Of a DNA stretch of 64,000 bases, positions 13,255 through 25,090 are shown one piece after another. The stretch is from Icerya purchasi (taxonomy: Eukaryota > Arthropoda > Insecta > Hemiptera > Monophlebidae), in NCBI GenBank assembly GCA_039619475.1, contig CM077115.1:516232815-516296814 (forward strand), in the 5' to 3' direction. Numbering within the stretch: position 1 is the stretch's first letter; the number at the start of each line of letters is the position of its first letter. The notes under the pieces were generated by a model. It saw only the letters and a list, made by a program, of their open reading frames with translations. It did not search any database and was not told the origin of the DNA. A program made the translations under genes and the position numbers.

Positions 13255-13504
13255 ATAAGGTATTATGGATTGTGAAGTTAAGGTCCACAGTGTACTTAAG
13301 GATCGAATGGATCTAATGAGAATACTGGGGTCAGTTCCTTTCTCTCAGCAGCCTTTACTTTTCCAGATTTTTCTGGTTCCCAATTATCCCAGATTAGGTA
13401 TAAACTTAGGAGCGACTTGGATAAGGGACGAGACAAGTCTCGATAACCTATGACACCTCTGATTTGGTAGCCCAGTACCTTAACCACTAGGCTACCATGC
13501 TGCC
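13255..13504 (-). mobile_element. tRNA-derived SINE, copy 1
   Basis: This ~250-bp copy on the minus strand aligns along its length with 57912-58152. Read from 13504 downward, the head contains TAGCCTAGTGGTTAAGG, a good RNA polymerase III A box (TRGCNNAGYNGG), about 10 bases from the start. The B-box region is damaged (TTATCGAGACTTG against AGTTCGAGACTTG in copy 2). The tRNA-like head is followed by a ~170-bp unrelated body. It is non-coding and would be mobilised by a LINE in trans. Being degenerate in the B box, it is probably silent. Confidence 0.75.
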
Positions 13505-13797
13505 ATATAGATATAAATTAGTAAAATTATATTCGTTTGAATTATTCTTTCGCACTTCACAAAATAAAAGCAAATTCAAGATTCATAATAAGTCAGAAAT
13601 ATTATTCAAATTTTCATACACATATAAGCTTGTAGCGCCGATCTTTTTTTTTTTTCTTTTCTCGATTTCAGCCTCTATGGACTACGCTAATTTTACATCT
13701 TTTCCTTCTTCCTTCCTTAATATCTTTCCAGTATTTCTTGGGACCCTCCATCAAGGGATTTTTATGTTCTATTTTAAAGATGGACGTCGCAACTGTT

Positions 13798-14345
13798 TTA
13801 TGAAACCATTCTCATCTGTGTTTCAGTAACATCCATTGATTTCATATCCATTTCACATTCATTGAACCATGCAGGTCTTATTTTCTTCGTTTTCATAAAT
13901 TCATAAATTCTCTTGGTTAACCTGTCGTCCTCTTGCATTCTGGTAATCTGCCCGTAAAATAATAATCTTCTTTTCCTTATTGATATGGACAAAGGTTCAA
14001 TTTTGCCATATAGTTTTTGTCGTTCGAAATCCATTTGAACTGTCCATCATTCCCCATTTAACTTCTATAATCTTTCTCAGGATTCTCCGTTCCCTTATTT
14101 CTAATTTATTTTTGTTAATATTTTCTTGTTTAGATTTAACGTTTCTGATGCATATTTCTGGTTTTAAAACTGTAGCATAGAGTGTCTTAATTTTGCTCCT
14201 ATGCTCATTGCTTTTTTATCGTAGACATTTTTCACCAAGTGATATGCCCGACCTAATTCACATATTCTACTATTCATTGCTTCTTCTTCTAGTCCATTTT
14301 GTGGTATAAATTCCCCTAGATATTTAAACTTTTTAATTCGCGTTA
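13798..14345 (-). pseudogene. RTE-type LINE thumb and C-terminal remnant
   Basis: Read downward on the minus strand it begins KKFKYLGEFIPQNGLEEEAM, then ELGRAYHLVKNVYDKKAMSI, YATVLKPEICIRN, LEIRERRILRKII, KLYGKIEPLSISIRKRRLLF and YGQITRMQEDDRLTKRIYEF, ending near KSMDVTETQMRM. This is the familiar region after the K-Y-L-G motif of RTE-type endonuclease/reverse transcriptase polyproteins. Each block is open, but the frame changes at least twice (near 14185 and 14040), and the endonuclease and RT catalytic domains are absent. It is therefore a 5'-truncated dead copy. It is more diverged in sequence from the 7.7-kb and 62.7-kb copies than those appear from each other, which suggests a different RTE family. 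Confidence 0.85.
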
Positions 14346-15498
14346 TATTTTTCTAGCACATGTATTGAAATAACCTATGTTTTAATTGGGATAATATTTA
14401 AATCACCATTTATTAAATAAATATATTTCATTACCAAACAAGACATATGAATGTTTCTCATTAGCTACTTATCCCGGTATAAAGAAGCCGCATTAGTTTT
14501 ACTTATTTTTTTACTGCCATGGATGAGCACATTACCCCCTTTTAATTACTTTTTAATATTTATGAGCGATCATTGAACACTGCTTGCTTCTCTTTTGAGA
14601 GTTGCCTGTTTATTAGAATTTTCCAGAAGATAAGTAAGCCCGATCGATTTTTACACTTGGAACAATTCTTGAATGACACTCGCATGTACTGAGAAATTTT
14701 TCCAGATAATAATACCTATAAGAAATATTAAACAAGTGTGATAGAGATATTTAAGAAAAAATAATGATCTATAAATACGTGTGATATTTGAAAAACTAAA
14801 TAACAACCGATACCGTTCGTTTCTATTTTGTTTTTCTTTTTATCGACGAATAGAAAGGGTCTGACGGCTTATTTATAGTTTAAAGTTAATATTTATAAAA
14901 GATGCCGTTTTAAAAATTACAGCTACAGAACAGATTCTTCTCGGGAAAAGCGTTAAGAAAATATTTCGAAAAATCTGTCTCTAGCACTAACAATATTATC
15001 GCAAAAAGCTTTTCAACATATTTACCGCAGAAGTCATTTAGTAGAGCTGGAATAAAAGTCGATAATCCCTCCCCCAAGAAACTTTCGTCGATTAGAGCTA
15101 GTTACAAATTTCCTCCATCTTCAGCGTATTTCAATGGTGAAGTGATTATTTATTCTTGGCGGGGAGCTTTCAGCCGAAATAGCGGCCTAACGGAAAAGTT
15201 TCTTATAAATAAATTTTAATATAAAAGTCACTTTTATATTATTATTAAAAAAAAAAGCAACAAAAAAAACCAGCAAATTAATGAATAAATAAATAAATAA
15301 AGCTCGGGGAACTGTGCTGAGCAACAACTAAAAACTGCGGCATTAGACCCCTCATTAATGTATTATTACGACGTATAGAAAAAATAAATGATTGGCCTTC
15401 CTTTTTTCTGTATCCACGTACCATCATGTGTGACACAAAAGATTAAATAAGTGCGAATATATGTATTGCTTAGATAAATAGGGAATATATATATATAT
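14346..15498. other. AT-rich, no gene seen
   Basis: No gene is supported. An (AAAT)n run at 15281-15301 and a short (TA)n at 15487-15502 lie here. The TA run follows the A tail of the minus-strand LINE that ends nearby. Confidence 0.55.
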
Positions 15499-16235
15499 AT
15501 ATTTTTTTTCCTCCGTCATAATTCGGAAAAGCTCTGGGAGGGAATGGTGTTAAATTTATTGCAATTTAACAAACGGCCTTTCCAATAAAAGCGGAAAACC
15601 TCTGTAATGGACGTGTTAACCTGATTCGATATTGTTAATAAGAAAGAACAAATAGCGGGAATAACGTGCGGAATCAGCAAACTGGAATGCAAAGTATAAT
15701 GCTCAACAGAAAGAAATGAACAATCAAAGAACACATATATTCGATGAATCGAAAACAACTGCATTATTTCAATGGAGGGACAATGTGTGGAAGAAACCAA
15801 CCGAAACGACAACCAGAGAAAGATAGTAGAATATGGCTGAAGAATGTAAGCAAAATAACGGAACAGGGAAGTCTCCGGGAAGCAGAAGGGATTAGCAAGA
15901 ACACTAGTAGTTGAACGAAAAAAAAAATGAATATTATTAGAAAAAGAGGAAACGTATACATTCGATACGAAAATCTCAGATGAAAACTTCTACACAGCGG
16001 AAGGGGATTAGAGGACGGGATTTTTCTAAAGAACGGAAGTAGGAAGAAGCGAAATCCCAAGTAGTAAAAAATCAGCCGCTTCATTACTAAAAATACCCCC
16101 GAATATGGGCTACGAACCCATAGTAAATATTAGTATGAATGGAATGCAGTGAAAAAGAATATGGGTAGGTGAACGTATACGGAGGATAATAAAGTCATAG
16201 GTATGAACAGGTAGAAGCAGAGTGAAATTCTTTTT
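15499..16235 (-). pseudogene. RNase H LINE remnant (copy B)
   Basis: Read downward on the minus strand. A decayed RNase H end reads HCIPFILIFTMGS, then PIFGGIFSNEAADFLL (compare HGIHIDLLWVPGHSGISGNEMAD in two blocks in copy C). It is followed by the linker RKIPSSNPLPLC, also in copy C as KKIPSSNLLPLC. Next come VFFDCSFLSVEH and a 3' UTR containing AATAAA, with an A-rich tail at about 15500-15512. Several frames are needed to read it and the RNase H catalytic histidine region is lost, so it is dead. The retained 3' end with A tail marks the true element terminus. Because copies B and C match through the linker, they belong to one family. Confidence 0.7.
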
Positions 16236-18439
16236 ACATTAATTACAAAGAAATAAATGAAAAACAAAAAAAACGAATATTAATTAATCTTGAAGTCTCT
16301 GACTGGACGGGCTGGAAGTTGCTCGTTTCTTAAACAGGTGTGGCTAAAAACAAAAAAATAAAAAAAAAAAAAAAACCAAAAAAAAAACAAGTATTATAAA
16401 ACTGTTATTTAATAATTACAAATGATGGGGTGTTAATAAATAATCACTTTTAAGAGCGAAGAGAATTATCACTATTGCAAGAAACGCTTCTTAGTAATAT
16501 CGAAATGTTTTAAAGCGAAAGCTACTAATATCACTTTGGCATAAATATTTCTCGAAACATTTGTAAAAAATAACTGTTTTTTTAGTAACGTACTGAAATG
16601 CTGTTTTTTAGTTTTCTTTAAAGATTTTACACAAATTAACCGTTGTGCTCTGTGCTGTAGCATATCGGACAATTACCTGGAATGTAATTTTAACCGTTAT
16701 ACGTTAATATTTGATTAATTGTACAAAAACGTAGACAATTAGCTCTAATCAAAACTGGAAACAAAAAGGAAAAACAAAAAAGAGCAACACCGATCCTCCT
16801 AACCGTCTAGTCACGCTCATCGTATACGCTGAAATACCGACTCAAACAGCTCACCCATGACACAACCTATAACGCGAGTCCCTTGTCTTATTGCTAATGC
16901 TTTAAGATCTGCTTTTGAGCTAATCTTCGATTCTTGGTCATATTTTCATCTTTATCGGCGCCGCCGCCGCAGGACGCGTTTGTTTCTTTTAATCTCTATC
17001 CGTTGCTTTTCCACCGATTCAGTTTTTACCATAATACGCTATGTAGTTCTGAATAATGGACCCTGAAAATGAACGTTTTACCATTGTAACTATTTTTCTT
17101 ATCTTCGTACACGAAAACTATGCGGACACCATAACAATTGCCTATTTGTCAATCAGTCATCAACTAGGTTAGTTCGGATGTTGTTCGTTTCAATGTTGTC
17201 TATGTTTTGTTTTTTTTTTTTGATGAAAATTTCATCAGTTACCATCAGGGTATGAGCAAAACGCATCGTACGACTGCCACGACTGAATTCAGCTGTCTCT
17301 TCTAGGTTTCGTTTAATTCGCGACTATTAGAAATATCGCGAACTGTTGCTTCTGCCGTTAGTTATACAAATCTTTTTACAGATATAATTAAATCGTATTT
17401 TGTTCGGATGCCAATGGTAGACATGGATTTGCGCAAAGTAATTTTAGAACGAGGAAACCCGATTCGAGCGAATTGTATAGCTAACCGGGTTGATTATTTT
17501 CTGGCTACACGTGTAAAGCTCTCTAGCGCCTGATTAATACACGTATCCCCCGCAGTAAGGTTGATTATTTGTTACAATTCAGTCGGGATCATAAAGGAGT
17601 TATTTGACTCAACTGAAAATTGGAAGTTAATGAGTAAGGAAAAAGAATAACTGAGAAAGCGTTGAAGAAAATTATGCGAGTGCTTATGTGTATCATATTG
17701 TCAAATTCGGGAACAATGCGGTCTCATTCTGACGCGAGTATTTTTTCCCCCTTAAGCTCGTCAGCTAATTGATCTAGACCAAAAGTGAAATTTTCGCAAG
17801 TTTCAATGTACGGTCGAACGGGACATAATACACAGGTTGAATGATATAGCTGATTTGTGAGCCGCGAGTAACTCGTCACTTGCCCCATGTAAAAGCGGCG
17901 CGTAATAATACAATTTTTACATTGAAAGCGTCGATTGTGTTTCTTCTAAATTCGTTTACACAATCGCTTTTTTCTTCAAAACTACTCAAAATTTTCTCTC
18001 TTGACACTGCTACTTCATCGTTGTTGATCCGCTTTACCATCGACCAGTTTTCTTCATTCTGCTCTTAATTCCTAAGTGTTTTTTTCCTCTATACAATTCG
18101 CCTAGCCTTTTCTTCTCCGCGAACACTCTTCTATTATATTCTACGTCGTACGTCCAGCATCTATTTTCTTATTCGTCACTACTACCCGCCTTTCCTTTAT
18201 AAGCACTCAGCCCCTTTTTCACAGGTTTATCTTCTTTAGAATTCACCCGACAGCAAAAAAAAAAAAACTAAATAAAAGAAAAAACTAAAAGACATTACAT
18301 TCTCGCTCACCAATATATTCAACGTATTGCTTCGCCAGAGTAGAAACACGGTTTTCCTAGGGACGCCGCGGTTATTCTCCAATCGGACTTTTTTTTTTTT
18401 TTTTTTTTTTTGTCAAAAAAAACCTGCAATCAAACGAGA
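16236..18439. other. No gene; A-tailed piece and mixed-base stretch
   Basis: About 16280-16391 is a plus-strand stretch ending in a long A-rich tail (16346-16391) and may be the 3' end of a retroelement. A short cggcgccgccgccgc run sits near 16957-16972. From 16.8 to 18.2 kb base composition is more balanced, but I find no domain. T runs occur at 17210-17221 and 18389-18410. Confidence 0.45.
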
Positions 18440-19286
18440 AGAAGTGCCCATTAGGTGTTCCAGGCGTTTCGCATATCATCGGGAGATTCGAGAAAAATTC
18501 CGCAGAACCGGGAGTCGGCGGTAGAGGTATCGAAGGAAATAATTGTCCGTCTGATATTTTTAACATCGTTATTTTTATTTGCGAGCTGGCCGTTACACGT
18601 ACAATGGTCATTGTCGATTAAGCAATTAATGCGGCTACAAATGTGTGTTAGTGAAATAATGTCGAGAGAATATGCTGATATGAGTGCACTGCTCTGAAAT
18701 GGGGGAGATTTCAGGAATACAATAAGATATTCGCCTTGAAAATGTACATAATTTCCCACTATTAAATAGCTTCTGCGGCCGCTCGTCGCACCGTCGCCAC
18801 CGTAGGCACACAAACCGCTCTGCTCACCTACATAAGCCCAGTGAACAGTACACACACGTGCACAGATAACGCGATATATTAAGAAAGAGCAGCACTCACT
18901 TCGGCAGTGATTAAGCGCGATAGTCCGCATTACAGGCAGGTAGAACATGCAGGTGAGACAAAGCGGCGGCCGCGAGAATAATTAATATCCATCATCACTA
19001 TCAAGCTAAATGACTTGTGTCCGCGCGCATAGTGAACGAGTCCCGTTCGAAAGAAAAGCAGATGAACTGTTTAAAATGATATAAAATGCCTGCGAGCCGA
19101 CAAGAAATATACACGTTATAATGGCCAGCAACTCCTCACGCTATTTACGTACTTAATCATGGGAAACGAGCACTCGCTCGCTACCGAGCCAAAACTATTT
19201 TTCATTTCGTTTCATTATCTCTATTCTCCCCCCCGCGCCCTGCCCCATCCACTGCCAACCGTTTTTTGACATATTTCCACTTTTCC

Positions 19287-19325
<39 letters not shown>

Positions 19326-19560
19326 TATTCGTACGAAAAGCCATGCAGCAGTCTCCCCATCTCTCACATTACACAATATAATCGTTGGCCAGACGTTCAG
19401 CACAGCGCAATTATTCAAATACGAACAACACCGACCATATCAACGAACGCGTTATTATCATCAAATAATAAACTGACAAAACTGGGGTCGCTGCCTGCAT
19501 AGCAGGAGAACAATAGAAACATTTAGCGCGGTCGCTTGCTGGAAATCCAAGTAAAAAAGG
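18440..19560. other. CpG-enriched stretch, possible regulatory DNA
   Basis: CpG frequency rises visibly against the AT-rich background. Two NotI sites (GCGGCCGC) occur at 18775-18782 and 18966-18973, only ~190 bp apart, which is very unlikely by chance at this composition. A (CA)15 microsatellite lies at 19292-19322. Overlapping frames on both strands (165 residues minus, 18451-18948; 79-80 residues on each strand) show no domain. This looks like a promoter-proximal or enhancer-type region, or an untranslated exon. That is inference from composition only. Confidence 0.35.
19292..19322. repeat. (CA)n microsatellite
   Basis: About 15 uninterrupted CA units. The histidine/threonine and cysteine/valine frames across it are artefacts. 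Confidence 0.9.
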
Positions 19561-20389
19561 TAAATAAGATAGAGTTACCTTATTAATTCTTTAAGACGAA
19601 ATCGAAACACGCGACAGATATATTTCGATTGAGAAACAAATCGGGGCGCTTCGTGCTACCCCAACGCGGTGACCAAAAGTCTGTTGCGAGGCTCCTTCCC
19701 GCTGTATCAACGGTTGTGCCACTCCAATAGTACACACAGCTGTGTTAATCACCATCGACTGCAAACACCAAATGTTTTTTGTAAATCGATGTTAAACGAT
19801 CTCTTTTAGCGAATCAGTATTGTTGCTCTGCTATATTTAGTGCACAACTTGGAGAGCGAATTGCTTCTATATTATCTGAAATATAATAAATTTCTTAATT
19901 TTCTTTAAACAATTTCAAGTTCAACTAATTCGGAAAATAAACAAAAAAGAAAAAGGAACAAAAGCAACACTACTTTAACCAATCTGAAAAGAGGATGACT
20001 GCTGTTACTAAATTATGATCGAAATGCAAGTTAAGAAGTAGGAAACTAACGAAGAAAAAAAGTGAATCGGAAAACAGCGAAGGAATAATACTGAAATATT
20101 ACTAAACGAACGACTTAAATCATCTTGAAATAATCGTCACTCAGATAAAATCACTCTCCCGAACGGTAACTATACGAACTGACTAAATATTTTGGATGTT
20201 TTAAGTAGCGCAATTAAAACGAGGTACCAAAAATAGTAAAAACGAATAAAATCTAACTCGAAGAAAAATAAATAAATGAATATAAAACTAACTAAACAAA
20301 AAACGAAAATGACTCCAAAATGGATATTTTAAAATTTAATTATCTACAGGTAGGCATGCAAGTAAACATTATGAAAACGGTCCAGTAGT
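19561..20389. other. AT-rich, no gene seen
   Basis: No coding or repeat similarity noticed. Confidence 0.55.
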
Positions 20390-20439
20390 ATAGGATCGAT
20401 TAATGAGTACAACGTTAGCGATAAAATATGACGAATCAG

Positions 20440-20812
20440 TTTTACACACATATATGTATATATATATATATGGTGTATAACTCGGCCATTGTCTGTGTCC
20501 CTTGATTTGCTTACATTTCTGTCTCTTTCTCTTCCATACTTTGTACAAAATGATCAAAATATACAACGTAATTCTAAATCGGTCCGTATGAATATAATAA
20601 CACAAAATCATATCCTAACATTTAATTTTCATTACAAAAATTAGGACAATTTTTTCGTTATGAAATCTAATAGGGGACGGCCTAAGAATTACGTTATAAT
20701 TAATACATATATATATATATATAAGGCCGGTAAAAATTAAAAATAATAAACGTGGGACATTTTTTCTAATAGGGGCTGGCCTAAGAATTACGTTTTAATT
20801 AGTAAGGAGCAG
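20440..20812 (+). repeat. Unclassified interspersed repeat, copy 1
   Basis: This shares a core (gcttacatttctgtctcttt, then tactttgtacaaaatgatca and tacaacgtaattct at 20507-20577) with copies at 25284-25352 and 57217-57285. It also holds two instances of ggcctaagaattacg followed by taattaatacatatata (20679-20723) or ttaattagt (20780-20804). The same motif recurs in the 57.7-kb copy next to a long TA tract. Strand is arbitrary. No coding capacity is visible. It may be a non-autonomous transposon or the 3' UTR of a LINE, because the RNase H LINE copy C abuts it at 20813. Confidence 0.6.
20447..20472. repeat. (TA)n microsatellite
   Basis: TA/TG dinucleotide run inside the unclassified repeat. 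Confidence 0.85.
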
Positions 20813-21535
20813 GAAGCCCCAGCCCAAGCAAGTGGGAATATAGAGCCGAGCGCTCCACCGAAAGAGCAGAGCACTCAAAGAAGAACACGTGATCGGTGTC
20901 ACAAACAACCGTAGCATTTGAATGGAGAGGACAACATGGGGAAGAGGTCAACGAGAGGCGAAAGCGTGAGGAAGGTAGCAAGGAATGGTTTAAGCGCAAA
21001 CGCACAATGGAGACAACAACAGAGCGAGGAAGTGAAGGAAACAGAAGGAACCAAGGATTTGAAGGAAGATTAGGCTGAACGGACAGATAAAAAGAGCGAC
21101 AATTAGAAAAGGAGGAAGGATACATATATTCGACCAAAATCTGAGAAGGAAATATTTACACAAAGGCAAGAGATTAGAGGATGGGATTTTTTTGAAGAAG
21201 AATGTAGAAGAAGAAGCAGCAACCTGAGCCAAAGAATCAGCCATCTCATTACCTGAGATGCCAGAATGACCAGGAACCCACAGCAAGTCAATATGGATCC
21301 CATGGAGAAGAGTCCGAATGAGAGAACGTATGCGGAGAATAGAAAGATCACACAAGAATGATTAGGAAGAGGAGAAGAGATGGCTTGAAGAGCACTCATG
21401 GAGTCGGATATGATCAGAAACTGGGAAGAAAGACGATTGGAGGAGATAAAAATAATGGAACGTAAAATAGCCATTATTAGGTACTCTCCAGTTATTATAA
21501 CGTCGTTATCAAACACACATATCGCAACGTAACAA
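20813..21535 (-). pseudogene. RNase H LINE remnant (copy C, best preserved)
   Basis: Read downward on the minus strand this is the RNase H domain and C-terminal Cys/His region of a non-LTR retrotransposon polyprotein. It starts ICVFDNDVIITGEYLIMAI, in which TGEY stands for the usual A-E catalytic Glu. Next is LIISDSMSALQAI with the D-S-x-S-A-L catalytic Asp. After a frameshift come RTLLHGIHIDLL, WVPGHSGISGNEMADSLAQVA (the His and final Asp of RNase H), the linker KKIPSSNLLPLC, RLRLNHSLLP, CCPLH, CDTDHVFFFECSALS and LLGLGLPAP. At least two frameshifts are needed, and the copy is cut at both ends. It ends where the unclassified repeat begins. RNase H in this position places the parent in the I/R1-like group of LINEs; the exact clade cannot be fixed. 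Confidence 0.85.
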
Positions 21536-22374
21536 TCAGACGCTTTATAACATTAATACTTTACACTAAGATTCTACCTCTTAACACAATCTAACACCCC
21601 CTCTTTACCCCAGAATAATAACGAGCGCGTTTTTATTTACGTTAAGACTGAAAACTAAACGAAAAGTTTCATTTCTTTTAGACCAATTAAGTAGTAAAGT
21701 ATTTTATAAACTCCATAGCGGCGCTTATAACGGCGGTGAAACACACTATGTATATCTCTGTAGAAACACTTAAATAATCGATCGCGTTATTTTTTGGACC
21801 AATTTGTACCCCCAAAGAAGGTTAAGAGTTATCATTTTTTGCGTTCAATGTCTTATTATCTACTTCGTCGTGACCGATATTATCGCATTTACCTCCTCTA
21901 GAGTTCTGTATTTTAAGTACGATTTTTATTTATTTATTTTTTTTTGAATTTCTCTTCGCAATACACGACGCGTGCGCCGTTTTTCCAAGGATTGAGAAAA
22001 AAAGAAGAAATCTATAAACAGAAGAGTAGGAGGATAAATTTCGGGAACATTTTAATGTATGTCGGGGTAAGTACACCAAAAAGAAAAGGTTATCAAAAAA
22101 TGGGTCTTTTTAATTACAGAGGCGGACGAGCAATTAAGGGTAAACACTTTTCTGCGACGAAGACCATTCTAAAGAGACATGATAAAGAGGTAAGAGGAAA
22201 AGAAAACTACAAATGTTACTGAACATACTGGAGTAGCTGCAAAGAATAGAGAAGAAAAAAAGTCGATAAGTGATGTGTATAGATTGAAGCGGCGACGCTT
22301 AGTCTCGCAAGTGACGATGGAGAAATTATGAAAATTAGTTTTTGACTTTTTTCCGTCAAGTGAAAGTATCGGCC
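21536..22374. other. AT-rich, no gene seen
   Basis: Leads into the CpG island. The 92-residue lysine-rich frame at 21944-22222 has no recognised domain. Confidence 0.5.
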
Positions 22375-23480
22375 TATGGTGGCGATCGGAGGGAGGCGAA
22401 GGTGAAAAAAATGCGGCAAACGGAGAAGCGGTAGAGGAGAGGCGCGAACGATGGAAAGACGGCGTTTTCCGATATTCCGGGACGGACCGCCAGGCGGCAG
22501 CGTGTAAAAAGCGGACGACGGGAAAAAAGGAAAAGAAAGGTGAAGAAAAGGAAGGAAAGAAAAAAAAGGTTTGGAGGCGCGGACAGGAGCAACGGCAGCG
22601 ACAGTATTATTAGCAGGTCGTTATAACTCTAAATAGAGAACACGGTGTGCGGCGGTTAGTCTAAGAGACATGGAGCAGCGAACGTGCCTGCATCTGTATA
22701 CACCTGTTGGTCGGCGGCTGCGTGCTGCACAGGCTACATGTGAATGATGGAAGAGATCAAGTGTAAGAATTTCAGCATGATTTCTCACCGGAGAGAAGTA
22801 GATCGCGGAGATGCGATCCGACTAGACGGTTGTTGAGCAAAATACGCCGATCGGATCGCGGCTTCCGCGGCCAGCATAGGCATCGCGCGCAATTACCGCC
22901 GGCGGCAGACTCCAGCGCGCGGGGAGACAGCATAGCGCGCGAACCGGGCCACCGAGTGCCGATCAAGACATCTCTGCGCGCAGAGCCTCGATCATTATCC
23001 GACGATGTGTTCGGAGTTCGGGCTGCTGCTACCGTCGCCGCAACCACACCGGCTGATGAATGAACGGCGGCGTTCTGGATCGCGCAGTCTGCGCTCGGTT
23101 CGCCGGCAAAGAGACCGCCATCGATCGACGGCCAGCTTCTGCTGTTCGGCTTCGGTTCCGAGTTCGGGCAGCACTGGTGCTCGCTCGCGCGGTTGTGCCT
23201 GGCCCGGCTTCGAATCGGCCGCGTCGTCGTCCACTCCATTCAGAGAAAAATCTAAACTGTGACTAATGCAAATGCCAACCATTACGAATTTACCGCAGTT
23301 GAAGTAAAACGATCTAAAACGCTGCTCCGCGCCCCCCCCCGCCCCGTTCTTTGTTGAAGAGAGCTGCTCCTTCCGATTCTGTGTGTCTTTCTGAATCGCG
23401 GCGGCTGAAACGACGACTCGCCGCTCTCTGTGTCGTGATTGATCGTCTCACCGTCATTATTCATGCGTCCGTGTGTGTAT
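22375..23480. other. CpG-rich island, candidate promoter or first exon
   Basis: This ~1.1-kb block is the most GC- and CpG-rich part of the window, with many gcgcgc, gcggcg and cgatcg clusters. Because stop codons are rare at this composition, long frames open on both strands at once (155 and 95 residues minus, 77 and 85 plus, between 22772 and 23282). None has a recognisable domain, and none is favoured by frame or context. A transcription start region with an untranslated first exon is the simplest reading, but a coding exon of an unfamiliar protein is not excluded. The direction of any gene is unknown. Confidence 0.4.
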
Positions 23481-24763
23481 CAATGTCGACAATTTCGGCT
23501 AATTCCATCGTTTGCTACCTGTATTCCACACCTCTGTAGCACCGCCGCTCAATCATCATTATTATCTGTCTATAGTTCAAGAAAACCCCCCTCCCTATCT
23601 ATCCTTCTCTCTTTCTCGCGCCTGCTCTGTTGTCGGCAACGGGCTCGATCAAGAATTCCTTTGTAACTTTTTTTTTCTTTCTTTTCTTAATAGAAAAACC
23701 ACCTTTGAATAAAAAAAACCAGTCTATATACATACATTAATATATATATATATATATATATATGTATATTCATATGCATGTTAGTGTGTGTGCGTATAAA
23801 ATATAATCGGGAAAAAACCAAAGTTACACATTCACTTGTATAACACGGTATGAAAGAATTTCTAGCCGCAAGTGGAGAGGGCGGGAAATTGTAGACAAAC
23901 CAACCGCGACGGGGTGAGAGGGTATTTTATTCAGATGATAAAATAATAATGCCTCGCTCAAAAGCGAAATAGTACTCGTATTCGCTCGCTCTTCCGGTAT
24001 CGAATATTTGCCGCGGTCCGACGATTAACGCGATCAAAGTAAACAACTCGTTTCGTCGTTTCGTCGTTTAGTTATTTGGTCATTTCCTAGCGCCTCTGGT
24101 CCGGGGCAAACTCGCATCGCGTACAATTCCACCGAACGGAACAAAATCCTCTTTCTTTTTTATGCGCGACCCCCCGGGCATCATTTGGGAGCCGCTCGTC
24201 ACGCGAAAAGGGCCAGCTCTAATGACAAAAAGGCGAAAGCTGACCTTCACCAGTTGTTATAGTGTGGATCTGTTAGAGCCGATCAACACATTCCATCAAA
24301 ACTCGTAACATTTATACATACGAGTATATAGATAAATTGCATAAATGCCGGACAATTTTAATCGCTTAAAATTGACAAGTAGCCGAGACATATGATACTC
24401 CACCGAGTCAATCATGCGACGGATATCAATCCGTGAGCAAGTAAGAAAGAAATTTTGCGAGGATTTTTTCTTCCGAACGCTGCTTATCAGCTTGTCCTGT
24501 GTACCTGTGTAGCGCTGAAATGATTCCGCCTGTACAATACACAATCTGTTAAGAAGGGTGGCCGAAAAACAATAAAAGTTCTACTAGAGAAATCAGGCAG
24601 ACGACGGTTAAAATATATTAAGCTTCACTGAAAGGTCCGTGTGGCGTAAGTACGTTCTTGCTAAATTTTTTTTTTTTGTGTACGGGTCTCTTCAGATTAA
24701 TATATAAGAATTACGAACAGGGCGGCACGATGCTCTCTACTGTGTTTTATATTGCGCGAATAT
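23481..24763. other. Mixed stretch with CpG-rich patch
   Basis: A (TA)n microsatellite lies at 23739-23763. About 23860-24260 is again CpG-rich, including three back-to-back cgtttcgt units near 24050-24068. No frame carries a known domain. It may belong to the same regulatory neighbourhood as the island just upstream. Confidence 0.35.
24756..24763. repeat. Left 8-bp target duplication of hAT MITE
   Basis: gcgaatat, repeated at 25090-25097. Confidence 0.65.
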
Positions 24764-25090
24764 CATGGGCGTCGTCAGTAGAAGGCAGCTCCCCCCCCCC
24801 CCCGGGAGCCTTGAAACTTTTTAATCAATTGGCCATGATGAGCATTCGTAGGCGCATAATCATGGACAATTCGGAAGACTTTTATAATAAAGTAGTAGAA
24901 CAATTTGCCATAAACCCACGAAATTTTAATTAAGATTTTATTCTCGTTTATTAAATAAAATATTAAGCCTTTACAACTTATAAATTTTATTCGTTTCCTA
25001 TAACTCATATCCTCTTTCTATCGTCCTCCCCCCTGGCGGCTGTTAACTCATCTTGCCCACCTTCTGGCTCATCGGCTGGCGACGCTCTTG
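24764..25090. mobile_element. hAT-type MITE with 8-bp target duplication
   Basis: Terminal inverted repeats catgggcgtcgtcag (24764-24778) and the complement of ctggcgacgctcttg (25076-25090) match at 12 of 15 positions and begin CA, as hAT ends do. The element is flanked by gcgaatat at 24756-24763 and 25090-25097. That is an 8-bp direct duplication, the length made by hAT transposases; the G at 25090 is shared between TIR and duplication. A C13 run sits just inside the left end. It is ~326 bp and too short for a transposase; the frames of 77-91 residues inside show no domain. It must have been moved by an enzyme encoded elsewhere. Confidence 0.7.

Noticed and set aside
18451..18948. 165-residue minus-strand frame
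   Set aside because: Longest frame in its area, but without domain. It overlaps open frames on the other strand and is best explained by local CpG-rich composition.
22772..23239. 155-residue minus-strand frame in the CpG island
   Set aside because: Stops are rare in GC-rich DNA, and several frames on both strands are open at once. No domain, no start or splice context, no frame preference.
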